Source: Tenodera sinensis
Taxonomy: Eukaryota; Arthropoda; Insecta; Mantodea; Mantidae
Assembly: GCA_030765045.1 (NCBI GenBank)
Contig: CM060965.1
Coordinates: 63,953,787-64,017,786 of the forward strand
DNA length: 64,000 bases
Direction of reading: 5' to 3'
Positions 48,395 through 61,275 of this stretch are shown here, piece by piece; within the stretch, counting starts at the first letter, position 1; each line of letters opens with the position of its first letter. The notes under the pieces are model-generated. The model was not told where the DNA came from and searched no databases. It saw only the letters and a list, made by a program, of their open reading frames with translations. Made by a program: the position numbers and the translations under genes.

Positions 48395-48785
48395 TTTATT
48401 ATTCCTTTTGATGAATTTTTTAGGAATCAGTTTCTTCTCGACCACTGTATCAACATTCCCATCCCACTCTTATCAGTTAATTTTATCATCCACAGACTAA
48501 TTCTAAAACATTTGGGGCTGATTTTGTTCATAATTTACGTTCTCTATTCTTCCCCATAACCATTTTTCAAACCCTTCTAATCTATCTTCCAGCATTGTCA
48601 CTATATTTAGATTTCTGCACTATACAGTCCCTTACATCACAATTTGTTAACCTTCTTTCTTTCTTTCTTCAAAGTGTTTTCCATTAAAAATCTGTTTTAT
48701 AACTACTATCTTTGGCTTCACTTGTTACGAGCAGTTCATGTTACTATTAATTTTAGGTATTTGAAGTAATCTTCTACCTCATTTT
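48395..48785 (-). pseudogene. LINE reverse transcriptase C-terminal remnant
   Basis: On the minus strand, in broken frames: NEVEDYFKYLKLIVT (about 48780-48735, the thumb-proximal VexFKYLGSIVT block), KKERKKVNKL (about 48665), then MLEDRLEGFEKWLWGRIE (about 48600-48545, the RLEAFExWxWRRM block). This is the conserved order of reverse transcriptases in many insect LINEs, of a different family from the remnants at 15690 and 42520. Many stops. Confidence 0.75.
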
Positions 48786-49076
48786 TGTTAGGGATCCTCA
48801 CGTTGGCTCGCATCTCTCACTCCGGTTCCGGCAAGCCCGTAGGGTGCTCTCATCTCATTCCTTCCTCCCAGGAGTCTGACATACAATGTCCTAGATGCAC
48901 GAGGTGTGGAATTCCTTCCGCTTGTAGTCCAGTCCAATCTAGTGCACCTGGTTTGAGATTGACGAATGTGTGCCCCTTGCCTTACTTCTTGTAACAATCT
49001 CTCTCTCTCTCTCTTTCTCTCGCATTTAACCTAACCCCATACTCAGAAACCATTATTTACTATTTGGATTTGCATG

Positions 49077-49087
49077 TTGTTGTTGTT

Positions 49088-49136
<49 letters not shown>

Positions 49137-49137
49137 C
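49077..49137 (+). repeat. (GTT)n plus poly-T tract
   Basis: Four GTT units run into ~48 T. It may be a minus-strand retroposon tail, but the body to the right is not recognised. Confidence 0.9.
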
Positions 49138-50835
49138 CTAGCATTGCCATTCACATATGAGTCCTGCGCATTTTATTCTTTTTTCTCCTACTGCCACTCT
49201 CTTATTTGTGGAAGCATTGAAGATAACGAGAGACAATATCAAGATGAATGATTACTATGAAGAGACAAGAGGAAGTGAAGAAGCCAAATAGTCTTTCCAA
49301 CGTTATTTAATAAGTACTTTTGTCTTAAACCAATGTTTCATAGTAAATATTTGTCAAACATAAGTTGGTATTAATGCGTCAACTAATTTAGCCTGTTTGT
49401 GCCATTTCTTGTGCACGTCATGAACCAACATTTCTGAATGTGTGTACTAACATATTTAGCATTTCTGGCATGGGATTTTAGTGACTATTCCACTCATGTC
49501 GGATTATCGCCCCTGGTCGTGGTTTCATCACTTTTGTTATACCACTTCCTTTTTGCGGTTTCACCAGCCTAAATATTTTCTTACCTTTCTGAACATCTGA
49601 AGTATCCATGCGCAATAAAAACATTTAGTGGGTCATTCAAAAATGGCAGACAAAAGTTTGGCGAATATTCCAGTGAGGATATTGATATTTTAACGGAAGA
49701 GGCGAAGTCAAGGATCACAGCCAGATGGTAGTATATTTAAGAGATAAACATGTTGAATTACATCCCCTTCACAACGCTAAAAATCTGTAACTAAGCCCAG
49801 AGAGGTGTACCTTTCTTGTGCTTTATTATTACATCATGCTCATCAACTGACTTTATCGAAATATGTCACAGGAAAAATGGTAAAATAAGAACACATTTGT
49901 TTTGGAGAAAGTGGATTTTGCAGAATATCTAAAGCAACTGTCGAGTGCTTGAAGGCGGTATCAAAAGTACTTCTCCTTTGCTGTTTTGTTTAACGACCTA
50001 ATAACAGGCGAAGTGCTCTTAATTATCGACTGTGCTGCTTAAACGTGTATGCATTAATAATCGTAATGGGCAATAAGAGCGAAATTAAAAGCAGAATGAG
50101 GCCGTTAAGATTACGTGTATCCGAGTGTTACTGATGCCTTTCTGATACAACGCCATAACGGTTAACTTTCAATTATGCGAGCAGTAAATCAATAGTGGAT
50201 TGTAACAGGCATCTATTGCAATTAGCTGGCCAAAAATGGTTAGGGGGTACCATAATTCATGGCAAATGTTATTAATAATTATCATGTGCAGCAGCGGTGT
50301 TCAAATTGAAGAGCGCTAAGACATCGCAAAAGGATTACGACAAGAATAAAAGTGTTATTGCTCTTTTCAAGGGCCACTTTCACACTGATGTATAATTATA
50401 GGAGTTAGGATCGAATTTAAAGCAATTATAATAAAGCAAAACAAATTACTAACATATATTAGCAAAGTTTAATACCACTGGATTTGCAGTGAAATTTCAC
50501 CCAGAGTGAAAATATGTCACTTCCAAAATAGGACTTGTTTTATGTTGTGACGTTTATACAACTATGTAAATGCACTGATTAACTGATTACGTCACTCCGT
50601 TTGCAGGTTAATATACCGGGTGTAAGGTGCGTTACGCTACGGCCATACGTTAACAAGGGATTCTATATGATGAGTGTAACAAATATATCCCATATAATTA
50701 CTGTCAATAAAGAGCAATTTTGCCATTCTTGACGAATGTATATAAATAGTTTATTATTTCACTAACTGTCACGTATAACTTGTGTAAACAATGCTGTAAT
50801 ACATTTCTACATAATTGGAACGAATTTCGTTACAA
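49138..50835. other. Unassigned AT-rich DNA left of the mosaic array
   Basis: Appears single-copy in this window. No gene recognised. It forms the left flank of the amplified region. Confidence 0.45.
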
Positions 50836-51150
50836 TTTAATGCTAAAACATCACGAAATTTCTAACACAGATTTGCCAGCGTCACGTTAACATTAAAATT
50901 ATAAAAAAGTTAAAATATGAAAAGGAATACTAATCTGAGCCTGTTACAATACTATGTACTCGTCAAAAAGAGGAAGTTGCTTTTAAAACTTCAAACTTAT
51001 TATCACGGAGAATATTTTATTTACTGAGTAAATGTTGCAATATTTTCACACTAAATAATAACCAGTGAGATTTTTGGTATAGCAGCATGCAAATTTTAAA
51101 TTATTTTAGAATAACGTTCTAATTAAATGATTAAATCTAATGATTAAATT

Positions 51151-51844
51151 TCCATAGTGATAAAAAATTCAATTCTGTTGCTTGCATCCCTGAAATATTC
51201 TTTTGGAAAGCCCACGCCACACGTCTATGTAACAAAACAAAGAACTGCACAATACTAATTTTATAGCTTCTTTTTAAGTTTTGGCTTTATTGTTCATCAT
51301 CCTAGGAATTTCTAATTCACAATTATTATACAATATGAATGCGAAGCAGTTAACAGTTATTTATGGTTTTATGCTCAAGGAGGAATTTCTCTCGTGTAAC
51401 AACCATTTTGAAAAATAATTATCTTAGGCATGGTACGAAAGTTTTATGTTCTCTGAATGTTTCTTAGCATAAAAGGGTTTTATAAGTCTTAACCCTTTCC
51501 ATAGTGATAAAAAATTCAATTCTGTTGCTTGCATCCCTGAAATATTCTTTTGGAAAGCCCACGCCACACGTCTATGTAACAAAACAAAGAACTGCACAAT
51601 ACTAATTTTATAGCTTCTTTTTAAGTTTTGGCTTTATTGTTCATCATCCTAGGAATTTCTAATTCACAATTATTATACAATATGAATGCGAAGCAGTTAA
51701 CAGTTATTTATGGTTTTATGCTCAAGGAGGAATTTCTCTCGTGTAACAACCATTTTGAAAAATAATTATCTTAGGCATGGTACGAAAGTTTTATGTTCTC
51801 TGAATGTTTCTTAGCATAAAAGGGTTTTATAAGTCTTAACCCTT
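51151..51844 (+). repeat. 347-bp direct tandem duplication of module B
   Basis: 51151-51497 and 51498-51844 appear identical. The junction reads ttaacccttt|ccatagtg, so the first copy ends in a 6-7 base stub of the piggyBac-like element (TTAA plus CCCTTT) before jumping back into B. The duplication therefore happened after the transposon inserted. Confidence 0.9.
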
Positions 51845-52151
51845 TCAGTCCCGGTGTCCATTACAACGGACATAGGCATTTTTTGCCTACTTGTAATACT
51901 TTTAACGGTTTTTTCTGCTATATTCTTGTTATACTGTTCGTCACCAATTAAACCTATGTAAAAACATGTTCTGAATTGTACAAAATTATTTATTTTTTAC
52001 AATTTACATTGTAGTGTTTTTTTTTTTAAAGAAAAGAAGCAAAATCCATGCAACCGCAGTCAAATGATACCCCGTCATCATCCACGCGTGCCATCACACC
52101 GATTATTTTACGTGGGCCCTCCCCGTCCTTTACCACAGGCACATTTGACTG
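51840..52151 (+). mobile_element. piggyBac-like element, truncated on the right
   Basis: Starts CCCTTTCAGTCCCGG after TTAA (51836-51839). It runs to cacatttgactgc and then jumps into module B (atccctgaaatattc). Confidence 0.85.
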
Positions 52152-53183
52152 CATCCCTGAAATATTCTTTTGGAAAGCCCACGCCACACGTCTATGTAAC
52201 AAAACAAAGAACTGCACAATACTAATTTTATAGCTTCTTTTTAAGTTTTGGCTTTATTGTTCATCATCCTAGGAATTTCTAATTCACAATTATTATACAA
52301 TATGAATGCGAAGCAGTTAACAGTTATTTATGGTTTTATGCTCAAGGAGGAATTTCTCTCGTGTAACAACCATTTTGAAAAATAATTATCTTAGGCATGG
52401 TACGAAAGTTTTATGTTCTCTGAATGTTTCTTAGCATAAAAGGGTTTTATAAGTCTTAAGGAGATCTAGAACAGATTTTTAGCCATAGTGGCCAATACAG
52501 TCTATTTTTGGATTCCTCAAGGAGGATTTAATGCTAAAACATCACGAAATTTCTAACACAGATTTGCCAGCGTCACGTTAACATTAAAATTCTAGTAAAG
52601 TTAAAATATGAAAAGGAATACTAATCTGAGCCTGTTACAATACTATGTACTCGTCTAAAAGAGGAAGTTGCTTTTAAAACTTCAAACTTATTATCACGGA
52701 GAATATTTTATTTACTGAGTAAATGTTGCAATATTTTCACACTAAACAATAACCAGTGAGATTTTTGGTATAACAGCATGCAAATTTTAAATTATTTTAG
52801 AATAACGTTCTAATTAAATGATTAAATCTAATGATTAAATTTCCATAGTGATAAAAAATTCAATTCTGTTGCTTGCATCCCTGAAATATTCTTTTGGAAA
52901 GCCCACGCCACACGTCTATGTAACAAAACAAAGAACTGCACAATACTAATTTTATAGCTTCTTTTTAAGTTTTGACTTTATTGTTCATCATCCTAGGAAT
53001 TTCTAATTCACAATTATTGTACAATATGAATGCGAAGCAGTTAACAGTTATTTATGGTTTTATGCTCAAGGAGGAATTTCTCTCGTGTAACAACCATTTT
53101 GAAAAATAATTATCTTAGGCATGGTACGAAAGTTTTATGTTCTCTGAATGTTTCTTAGCATAAAAGGGTTTTATAAGTCTTAA

Positions 53184-53535
53184 CCCTTTCAGTCCCGGTG
53201 TCCATTACAATGGACATAGGCATTTTTTGCCTACTTGTAATACTTTTAACGGTTTTTTCTGCTATATTCTTGTTATACTGTTCGTCACCAATTAAACCTA
53301 TGTAAAAACATGTTCTGAATTGTACAAAATTATTTATTTTTTACAATTTACATTGTAGTGTTTTTTTTTTTTTAAAGAAAAGAAGCAAAATCCATGCAAC
53401 CGCAGTCAAATGATACCCCGCCATCATCCACGCGTGCCATCACACCGATTATTTTACGTGGGCCCTCCCCGTCCTTTACCACAGGCACATTTGACTGCGG
53501 TTGCCGAGACTTGAACTCACGACCTCAGGCTTTGG
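53184..53535 (+). mobile_element. piggyBac-like element, truncated on the right
   Basis: Starts after TTAA (53180-53183). It breaks at cctcaggctttg, where it joins ggttttataagtc of module B. Confidence 0.85.
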
Positions 53536-54470
53536 GTTTTATAAGTCTTAAGGAGATCTAGAACAGATTTTTAGCCATAGTGGCCAATACAGTCTATTTT
53601 TGGATTCCTCAAGGAGGAATTTCTTTTAAATTATTTTAGAATAACGTTCTAATTAAATGATTAAATCTAATGATTAAACTTCCATAGTGATAAAAAATTA
53701 TGTTCTCTGAATGTTTCTTAGCATAAAAGGGTTTTATAAGTCTTAAGGAGATCTAGAACAGATTTTTAGCCATAGTGGCCAATACAGTCTATTTTTGGAT
53801 TCCTCAAGGAGGATTTAATGCTAAAACATCACGAAATTTCTAACACAGATTTGCCAGCGTCACGTTAACATTAAAATTATAAAAAAGTTAAAATATGAAA
53901 AGGAATACTAATCTGAGCCTGTTACAATACTATGTACTCGTCTAAAAGAGGAAGTTGCTTTTAAAACTTCAAACTTATTATCACGGAGAATATTTTATTT
54001 ACTGAGTAAATGTTGCAATATTTTCACACTAAATAATAACCAGTGAGATTTTTGGTATAGCAGCATGCAAATTTTAAATTATTTTAGAATAACGTTCTAA
54101 TTAAATGATTAAATCTAATGATTAAATTTCCATAGTGATAAAAAATTCAATTCTGTTGCTTGCATCCCTGAAATATTCTTTTGGAAAGCCCACGCCACAC
54201 GTCTATGTAACAAAACAAAGAACTGCACAATACTAATTTTATAGCTTCTTTTTAAGTTTTGGCTTTATTGTTCATCATCCTAGGAATTTCTAATTCACAA
54301 TTATTGTACAATATGAATGCGAAGCAGTTAACAGTTATTTATGGTTTTATGCTCAAGGAGGAATTTCTCTCGTGTAACAACCATTTTGAAAAATAATTAT
54401 CTTAGGCATGGTACGAAAGTTTTATGTTCTCTGAATGTTTCTTAGCATAAAAGGGTTTTATAAGTCTTAA

Positions 54471-54966
54471 CCCTTTCAGTCCCGGTGTCCATTACAATGG
54501 ACATAGGCATTTTTTGCCTACTTGTAATACTTTTAACGGTTTTTTCTGCTATATTCTTGTTATACTGTTCGTCACCAATTAAACCTATGTAAAAACATGT
54601 TCTGAATTGTACAAAATTATTTATTTTTTACAATTTACATTGTAGTGTTTTTTTTTTAAAGAAAAGAATCAAAATCCATGCAACCGCAGTCAAATGATAC
54701 CCCGTCATCATCCACGCGTGCCATCACACCGATTATTTTACGTGGGCCCTCCCCGTCCTTTACCACAGGCACATTTGACTGCGGTTGCCGAGACTTGAAC
54801 TCACGACCTCAGGCTTTGAGTGCATGGCCAGTGCACTACGTGTTGCCTTAACGATCATGGCTATCCAAGCCAGCAGGCTGAAGGTGTCCCAGACCACCTA
54901 ATCTAAACCGGTTTCGAATTAGAGGAAGAACGGCATAAGTAGCAAAATAATTCGGGTCTGAAAGGG
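54471..54966 (+). mobile_element. Complete non-autonomous piggyBac-like element, 496 bp
   Basis: Flanked by TTAA at 54467-54470 and 54967-54970. Ends are CCCTTTCAGTCCCGG on the left and, reversed, CCCTTTCAGACCCGA on the right (13 of the first 14 match). The subterminal palindrome gtccattacaatggac and a second hairpin (ggcattttttgcc) lie near the left end. There is no coding capacity, so it needs a transposase from elsewhere. TTAA duplication and CCCTTT ends are the marks of the piggyBac superfamily. Empty sites (aagtcTTAAggagatc) occur nine times nearby. Confidence 0.92.
54648..54897 (-). mobile_element. tRNA-derived SINE nested in the piggyBac-like element
   Basis: On the minus strand: A-box-like tagccatgatcgttaaggc (Ser/Leu-type, compare TGGCCGAGTGGTTAAGGC), then ~45 bp later B box gagttcaagtctc, a ~120-bp body and an A-rich tail (tcttttctttaaaaaaa). 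An exact 17-bp inverted repeat, gcaaccgcagtcaaatg, lies in the body (54680-54696 and 54772-54788). The head with both boxes is present in eight places in the array (near 54810, 57725, 58768, 59660, 60228, 61110, 62550, 63383). Confidence 0.75.
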
Positions 54967-56059
54967 TTAAGGAGATCTAGAACAGATTTTTAGCCATAGT
55001 GGCCAATACAGTCTATTTTTGGATTCCTCAAGGAGGAATTTCTCTCGTGTAACAACCCATGCAGTTAAAGTCTTTACTTTTCCATGAAAGTTGGCACAAT
55101 TACTCTACAGTGTTATCTAAACAAACTGTAGAATTTATTTTATGCTAGAATGTAAAACTTGGGTATAGTGCTGCTATTAGTTTAAAAAATTATTTTTTTT
55201 TCGCTGCACCACTTAAACCTATGTAAAAACATGTTCTGAATTGTACAAAATTATTTATTTTTTACAATTTACATTGTAGTGTTTTTTTTTTTTTTTAAAT
55301 TTCTCTCGTGTAACAACCATTTTGAAAAATAATTATCTTAGGCATGGTACGAAAGTTTTATGTTCTCTGAATGTTTCTTAGCTTAAAAGGGTTTTATAAG
55401 TCTTAAGGAGATCTAGAACAGATTTTTAGCCATAGTGGCCAATACAGTCTATTTTTGGATTTCTGCAAAAATGAACTCTTTATAATGTTAGTAAAACATT
55501 TAAATGAGCTTTATGGTCTTCTAGACCTTTCTAAGGGCTGGAAAAGTTTAACCCTTTACACAGGCATTTACATTAGTCAGTATTAATGTTTTCAATATCT
55601 AGTTTAAGTTGTCTCAGAACGGCATTTTTCGATATGACCGTAACCCATGCAGTTAAAGTCTTTACTTTTCCATGAAAGTTGGCACAATTACTCTACAGTG
55701 TTATCTAAACAAACTGTAGAATTTATTTTATGCTAGAATGTAAAACTTGGGTATAGTGCTGCTATTAGTTTAAAAAATTATTTTTTTTTCGCTGCACCAA
55801 TTAAACCTATGTAAAAACATGTTCTGAATTGTACAAAATTATTTATTTTTTACAATTTACATTGTAGTGTTTTTTTTTTTTAAAGAAAAGAAGCAAAATC
55901 CATGCAACCGCAGTCAAATGATACCCCGTCAAAATCCACGCGTGCCATCACACCGATTATTTTACGTGGGCCCTCCCCGTCCTTTACCACAGGCACATTT
56001 GACTGCGGTTGCCGAGACTTGAACTCACGACCTCAGGCTTTGGGTTTTATAAGTCTTAA

Positions 56060-56320
56060 CCCTTTCAGTCCCGGTGTCCATTACAATGGACATAGGCAAT
56101 TTTTGCCTACTTGTAATACTTTTAACGGTTTTTTCTGCTATATTCTTGTTATACTGTTCGTCACCAATTAAACCTATGTAAAAACATGTTCTGAATTGTA
56201 CAAATTTATTTATTTTTTACAATTTACATTGTAGTGTTTTTTTTTTTTTAAAGAAAAGAAGCAAAATCCATGCAACCGCAGTCAAATGATACCCCGTCAT
56301 CATCCACGCGTGCCATCACA
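56060..56320 (+). mobile_element. piggyBac-like element, truncated on the right
   Basis: Starts after TTAA (56056-56059). It breaks at cgtgccatcaca and joins gcagttaacag of module B. Confidence 0.85.
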
Positions 56321-57386
56321 GCAGTTAACAGTTATTTATGGTTTTATGCTCAAGGAGGAATTTCTCTCGTGTAACAACCATTTTGAAAAATAATTATCTT
56401 AGGCATGGTACGAAAGTTTTATGTTCTCTGAATGTTTCTTAGCATAAAAGGGTTTTATAAGTCTTAAGGAGATCTAGAACAGATTTTTAGCCATAGTGGC
56501 CAATACAGTCTATTTTTGGATTCCTCAAGGAGGAATTTCTTTTAAATTATTTTAGAATAACGTTCTAATTAAATGATTAAATCTAATGATTAAACTTCCA
56601 TAGTGATAAAAAATTATGTTCTCTGAATGTTTCTTAGCATAAAAGGGTTTTATAAGTCTTAAGGAGATCTAGAACAGATTTTTAGCCATAGTGGCCAATA
56701 CAGTCTATTTTTGGATTCCTCAAGGAGGATTTAATGCTAAAACATCACGAAATTTCTAACACAGATTTGCCAGCGTCACGTTAACATTAAAATTATAAAA
56801 AAGTTAAAATATGAAAAGGAATACTAATCTGAGCCTGTTACAATACTATGTACTCGTCTAAAAGAGGAAGTTGCTTTTAAAACTTCAAACTTATTATCAC
56901 GGAGAATATTTTATTTACTGAGTAAATGTTGCAATATTTTCACACTAAATAATAACCAGTGAGATTTTTGGTATAGCAGCATGCAAATTTTAAATTATTT
57001 TAGAATAACGTTCTAATTAAATGATTAAATCTAATGATTAAATTTCCATAGTGATAAAAAATTCAATTCTGTTGCTTGCATCCCTGAAATATTCTTTTGG
57101 AAAGCCCACGCCACACGTCTATGTAACAAAACAAAGAACTGCACAATACTAATTTTATAGCTTCTTTTTAAGTTTTGGCTTTATTGTTCATCATCCTAGG
57201 AATTTCTAATTCACAATTATTGTACAATATGAATGCGAAGCAGTTAACAGTTATTTATGGTTTTATGCTCAAGGAGGAATTTCTCTCGTGTAACAACCAT
57301 TTTGAAAAATAATTATCTTAGGCATGGTACGAAAGTTTTATGTTCTCTGAATGTTTCTTAGCATAAAAGGGTTTTATAAGTCTTAA

Positions 57387-57882
57387 CCCTTTCAGTCCCG
57401 GTGTCCATTACAATGGACATAGGCATTTTTTGCCTACTTGTAATACTTTTAACGGTTTTTTCTGCTATATTCTTGTTATACTGTTCGTCACCAATTAAAC
57501 CTATGTAAAAACATGTTCTGAATTGTACAAAATTATTTATTTTTTACAATTTACATTGTAGTGTTTTTTTTTTAAAGAAAAGAAGCAAAATCCATGCAAC
57601 CGCAGTCAAATGATACCCCGTCATCATCCACGCGTGCCATCACACCGATTATTTTACGTGGGCCCTCCCCGTCCTTTACCACAGGCACATTTGACTGCGG
57701 TTGCCGAGACTTGAACTCACGACCTCAGGCTTTGAGTGCATGGCCAGTGCACTACGTGTTGCCTTAACGATCATGGCTATCCAAGCCAGCAGGCTGAAGG
57801 TGTCCCAGACCACCTAATCTAAACCGGTTTCGAATTAGAGGAAGAACGGCATAAGTAGCAAAATAATTCGGGTCTGAAAGGG
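57387..57882 (+). mobile_element. Complete non-autonomous piggyBac-like element, 496 bp, second copy
   Basis: TTAA at 57383-57386 and 57883-57886. Same length as the copy at 54471 and part of the same 1.51-kb duplication, so it is a duplicated insertion, not an independent one. Confidence 0.92.
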
Positions 57883-57886
57883 TTAA

Positions 57887-58320
57887 GGAGATCTAGAACA
57901 GATTTTTAGCCATAGTGGCCAATACAGTCTATTTTTGGATTCCTCAAGGAGGAATTTCTTTTAAATTATTTTAGAATAACGTTCTAATTACGATCATGGC
58001 TATCCAAGCCAGCAGGCTGAAGGTGTCCCAGACCACCTAATCTAAACCGGTTTCGAATTAGAGGAAGAAAGGGTTAAGGAGATCTAGAACAGATTTTTAG
58101 CCATAGTGGCCAATACAGTCTATTTTTGGATTCCTCAAGGAGGAATTTCTTTTAAATTATTTTAGAATAACGTTCTAATTACGATCATGGCTATCCAAGC
58201 CAGCAGGCTGAAGGTGTCCCAGACCACCTAATCTAAACCGGTTTCGAATTAGAGGAAGAACGGCATAAGTAGCAAAATAATTCGGGTCTGAAAGGGTTAA
58301 GGAGATCTAGAACAGATTTT
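57887..58320 (+). repeat. Three module-C copies in tandem, spacing 191 and 223 bp
   Basis: C starts at 57887, 58078 and 58301. Each unit carries the right end of the piggyBac-like element. The first unit has lost exactly 32 bp (between gaggaag and aaagggttaa), which explains the unequal spacing. Confidence 0.85.
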
Positions 58321-60634
58321 TAGCCATAGTGGCTAATACAGTCTATTTTTGGATTCCTCAAGGAGGAATTTCTCTCGTGTAACAACCCATGCAGTTAAAG
58401 TCTTTACTTTTCCATGAAAGTTGGCACAATTACTCTACAGTGTTATCTAAACAAACTGTAGAATTTATTTTATGCTAGAATGTAAAACTAGGGTATAGTG
58501 CTGCTATTAGTTTAAAAAATTATTTTTTTTTCGCTGCACCAATTAAACCTATGTAAAAACATGTTCTGAATTGTACAAAATTATTTATTTTTTACAATTT
58601 ACATTGTAGTGTTTTTTTTTTTTTTTTTAAAGAAAAGAAGCAAAATCCATGCAACCGCAGTCAAATGATACCCCGTCATCATCCACGCGTGCCATCACAC
58701 CGATTATTTTACGTGGGCCCTCCCCGTCCTTTACCACAGGCACATTTGACTGCGGTTGCCGAGACTTGAACTCACGACCTCAGGCTTTGAGTGCATGGCC
58801 AGTGCACTACGTGTTGCCTTAGCGATCATGGCTATCCAAGCCAGCAGGCTGAAGGTGTCCCAGACCACCTAATCTACAATATGAATGCGAAGCAGTTAAC
58901 AGTTATTTATGGTTTTATGCTCAAGGAGGAATTTCTCTCGTGTAACAACCATTTTGAAAAATAATTATCTTAGGCATGGTACGAAAGTTTTATGTTCTCT
59001 GAATGTTTCTTAGCATAAAAGAGTTTTATAAGTCTTAAGGAGATCTAGAACAGATTTTTAGCCATAGTGGCCAATACAGTCTATTTTTGGATTTCTGCAA
59101 AAATGAACTCTTTATAATGTTAGTAAAACATTTAAATGAGCTTTATGGTCTTCTAGACCTTTCTAAGGGCTGGAAAAGTTTAACCCTTTACACAGGCATT
59201 TACATTAGTCAGTATTAATGTTTTCAATATCTAGTTTAAGTTGTCTCAGAACGGCATTTTTCGATATGACCGTAACCCATGCAGTTAAAGTCTTTACTTT
59301 TCCATGAAAGTTGGCACAATTACTCTACAGTGTTATCTAAACAAACTGTAGAATTTATTTTATGCTAGAATGTAAAACTTGGGTATAGTGCTGCTATTAG
59401 TTTAAAAAATTATTTTTTTTTTCGCTGCACCAATTAAACCTATGTAAAAACATGTTCTGAATTGTACAAAATTATTTATTTTTTACAATTTACATTGTAG
59501 TGTTTTTTTTTAAAGAAAAGAAGCAAAATCCATGCAACCGCAGTCAAATGATACCCCGTCATCATCCACGCGTGCCATCACACCGATTATTTTACGTGGG
59601 CCCTCCCCGTCCTTTACCACAGGCACATTTGACTGCGGTTGCGGAGACTTGAACTCACGACCTCAGGCTTTGAGTGCATGGCCAGTGCACTACGTGTTGC
59701 CTTAACGATCATGGCTATCCAAGCCAGCAGGCTGAAGGTGTCCCAGACCCTTTACACAGGCATTTACATTAGTCAGTATTAATGTTTTCAATATCTAGTT
59801 TAAGTTGTCTCAGAACGGCATTTTTCGATATGACCGTAACCCATGCAGTTAAAGTCTTTACTTTTCCATGAAAGTTGGCACAATTACTCTACAGTGTTAT
59901 CTAAACAAACTGTAGAATTTATTTTATGCTAGAATGTAAAACTTGGGTATAGTGCTGCTATTAGTTTAAAAAATTATTTTTTTTTCGCTGCACCAATTAA
60001 ACCTATGTAAAAACATGTTCTGAATTGTACAAAATTATTTATTTTTTACAATTTACATTGTAGTGTTTTTTTTTTTTTTAAAGAAAAGAAGCAAAATCCA
60101 TGCAACCGCAGTCAAATGATACCCCGTCATCATCCACGCGTGCCATCACACCGATTATTTTACGTGGGCCCTCCCCGTCCTTTACCACAGGCACATTTGA
60201 CTGCGGTTGCCGAGACTTGAACTCACGACCTCAGGCTTTGAGTGCATGGCCAGTGCACTACGTGTTGCCTTAACGATCATGGCTATCCAAGCCAGCAGGC
60301 TGAAGGTGTCCCAGACCACCTAATCTACAATATGAATGCGAAGCAGTTAACAGTTATTTATGGTTTTATGCTCAAGGAGGAATTTCTCTCGTGTAACAAC
60401 CATTTTGAAAAATAATTATCTTAGGCATGGTACGAAAGTTTTATGTTCTCTGAATGTTTCTTAGCATAAAAGGGTTTTATAAGTCTTAAGGAGATCTAGA
60501 ACAGATTTTTAGCCATAGTGGCCAATACAGTCTATTTTTGGATTTCTGCAAAAATGAACTCTTTATAATGTTAGTAAAACATTTAAATGAGCTTTATGGT
60601 CTTCTAGACCTTTCTAAGGGCTGGAAAAGTTTAA

Positions 60635-61275
60635 CCCTTTACACAGGCATTTACATTAGTCAGTATTAATGTTTTCAATATCTAGTTTAAGTTGTCTCAG
60701 AACGGCATTTTTCGATATGACCGTAACCCATGCAGTTAAAGTCTTTACTTTTCCATGAAAGTTGGCACAATTACTCTACAGTGTTATCTAAACAAACTGT
60801 AGAATTTATTTTATGCTAGAATGTAAAACTTGGGTATAGTGCTGCTATTAGTTTAAAAAATTATTTTTTTTTCGCTGCACCAATTAAACCTATGTAAAAA
60901 CATGTTCTGAATTGTACAAAGTTATTTATTTTTTACAATTTACATTGTAGTGTTTTTTTTTTTTTTAAAGAAAAGAAGCAAAATCCATGCAACCGCAGTC
61001 AAATGATACCCCGTCATCATCCACGCGTGCCATCACACCGATTATTTTACGTGGGCCCTCCCCGTCCTTTACCACAGGCACATTTGACTGCGGTTGCCGA
61101 GACTTGAACTCACGACCTCAGGCTTTGAGTGCATGGCCAGTGAACTACGTGTTGCCTTAACGATCATGGCTATCCAAGCCAGCAGGCTGAAGGTGTCCCA
61201 GACCACCTAATCTAAACCGGTTTCGAATTAGAGGAAGAACGGCATAAGTAGCAAAATAATTCGGGTCTGAAAGGG
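60635..61275 (+). mobile_element. Hybrid piggyBac-like element (alternative left end), 641 bp
   Basis: The left end is TTAA (60631-60634) then CCCTTTACACAGGC, different from CCCTTTCAGTCCCGG. From caccaattaaacc (about 60879) rightward it equals the 496-bp element, including the SINE and the CTGAAAGGG-TTAA end (61276-61279). It is either a second subfamily or a recombinant between two insertions. Confidence 0.65.

Larger units (their letters stand above)
53534..57960 (+). repeat. 1.51-kb direct duplication, offset 2916 bp
   Basis: 53534-55044 and 56450-57960 match base for base with constant offset, so there are no indels, even in the poly-T tracts. I noticed one substitution (aagaatc at 54664 versus aagaagc at 57580). 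Each copy includes a full piggyBac-like element. Confidence 0.85.

Noticed and set aside
55902..56171. 89-codon frame and its partner at 52048
   Set aside because: They fall in the reverse SINE inside the piggyBac-like element. The frame changes with each rearranged copy.
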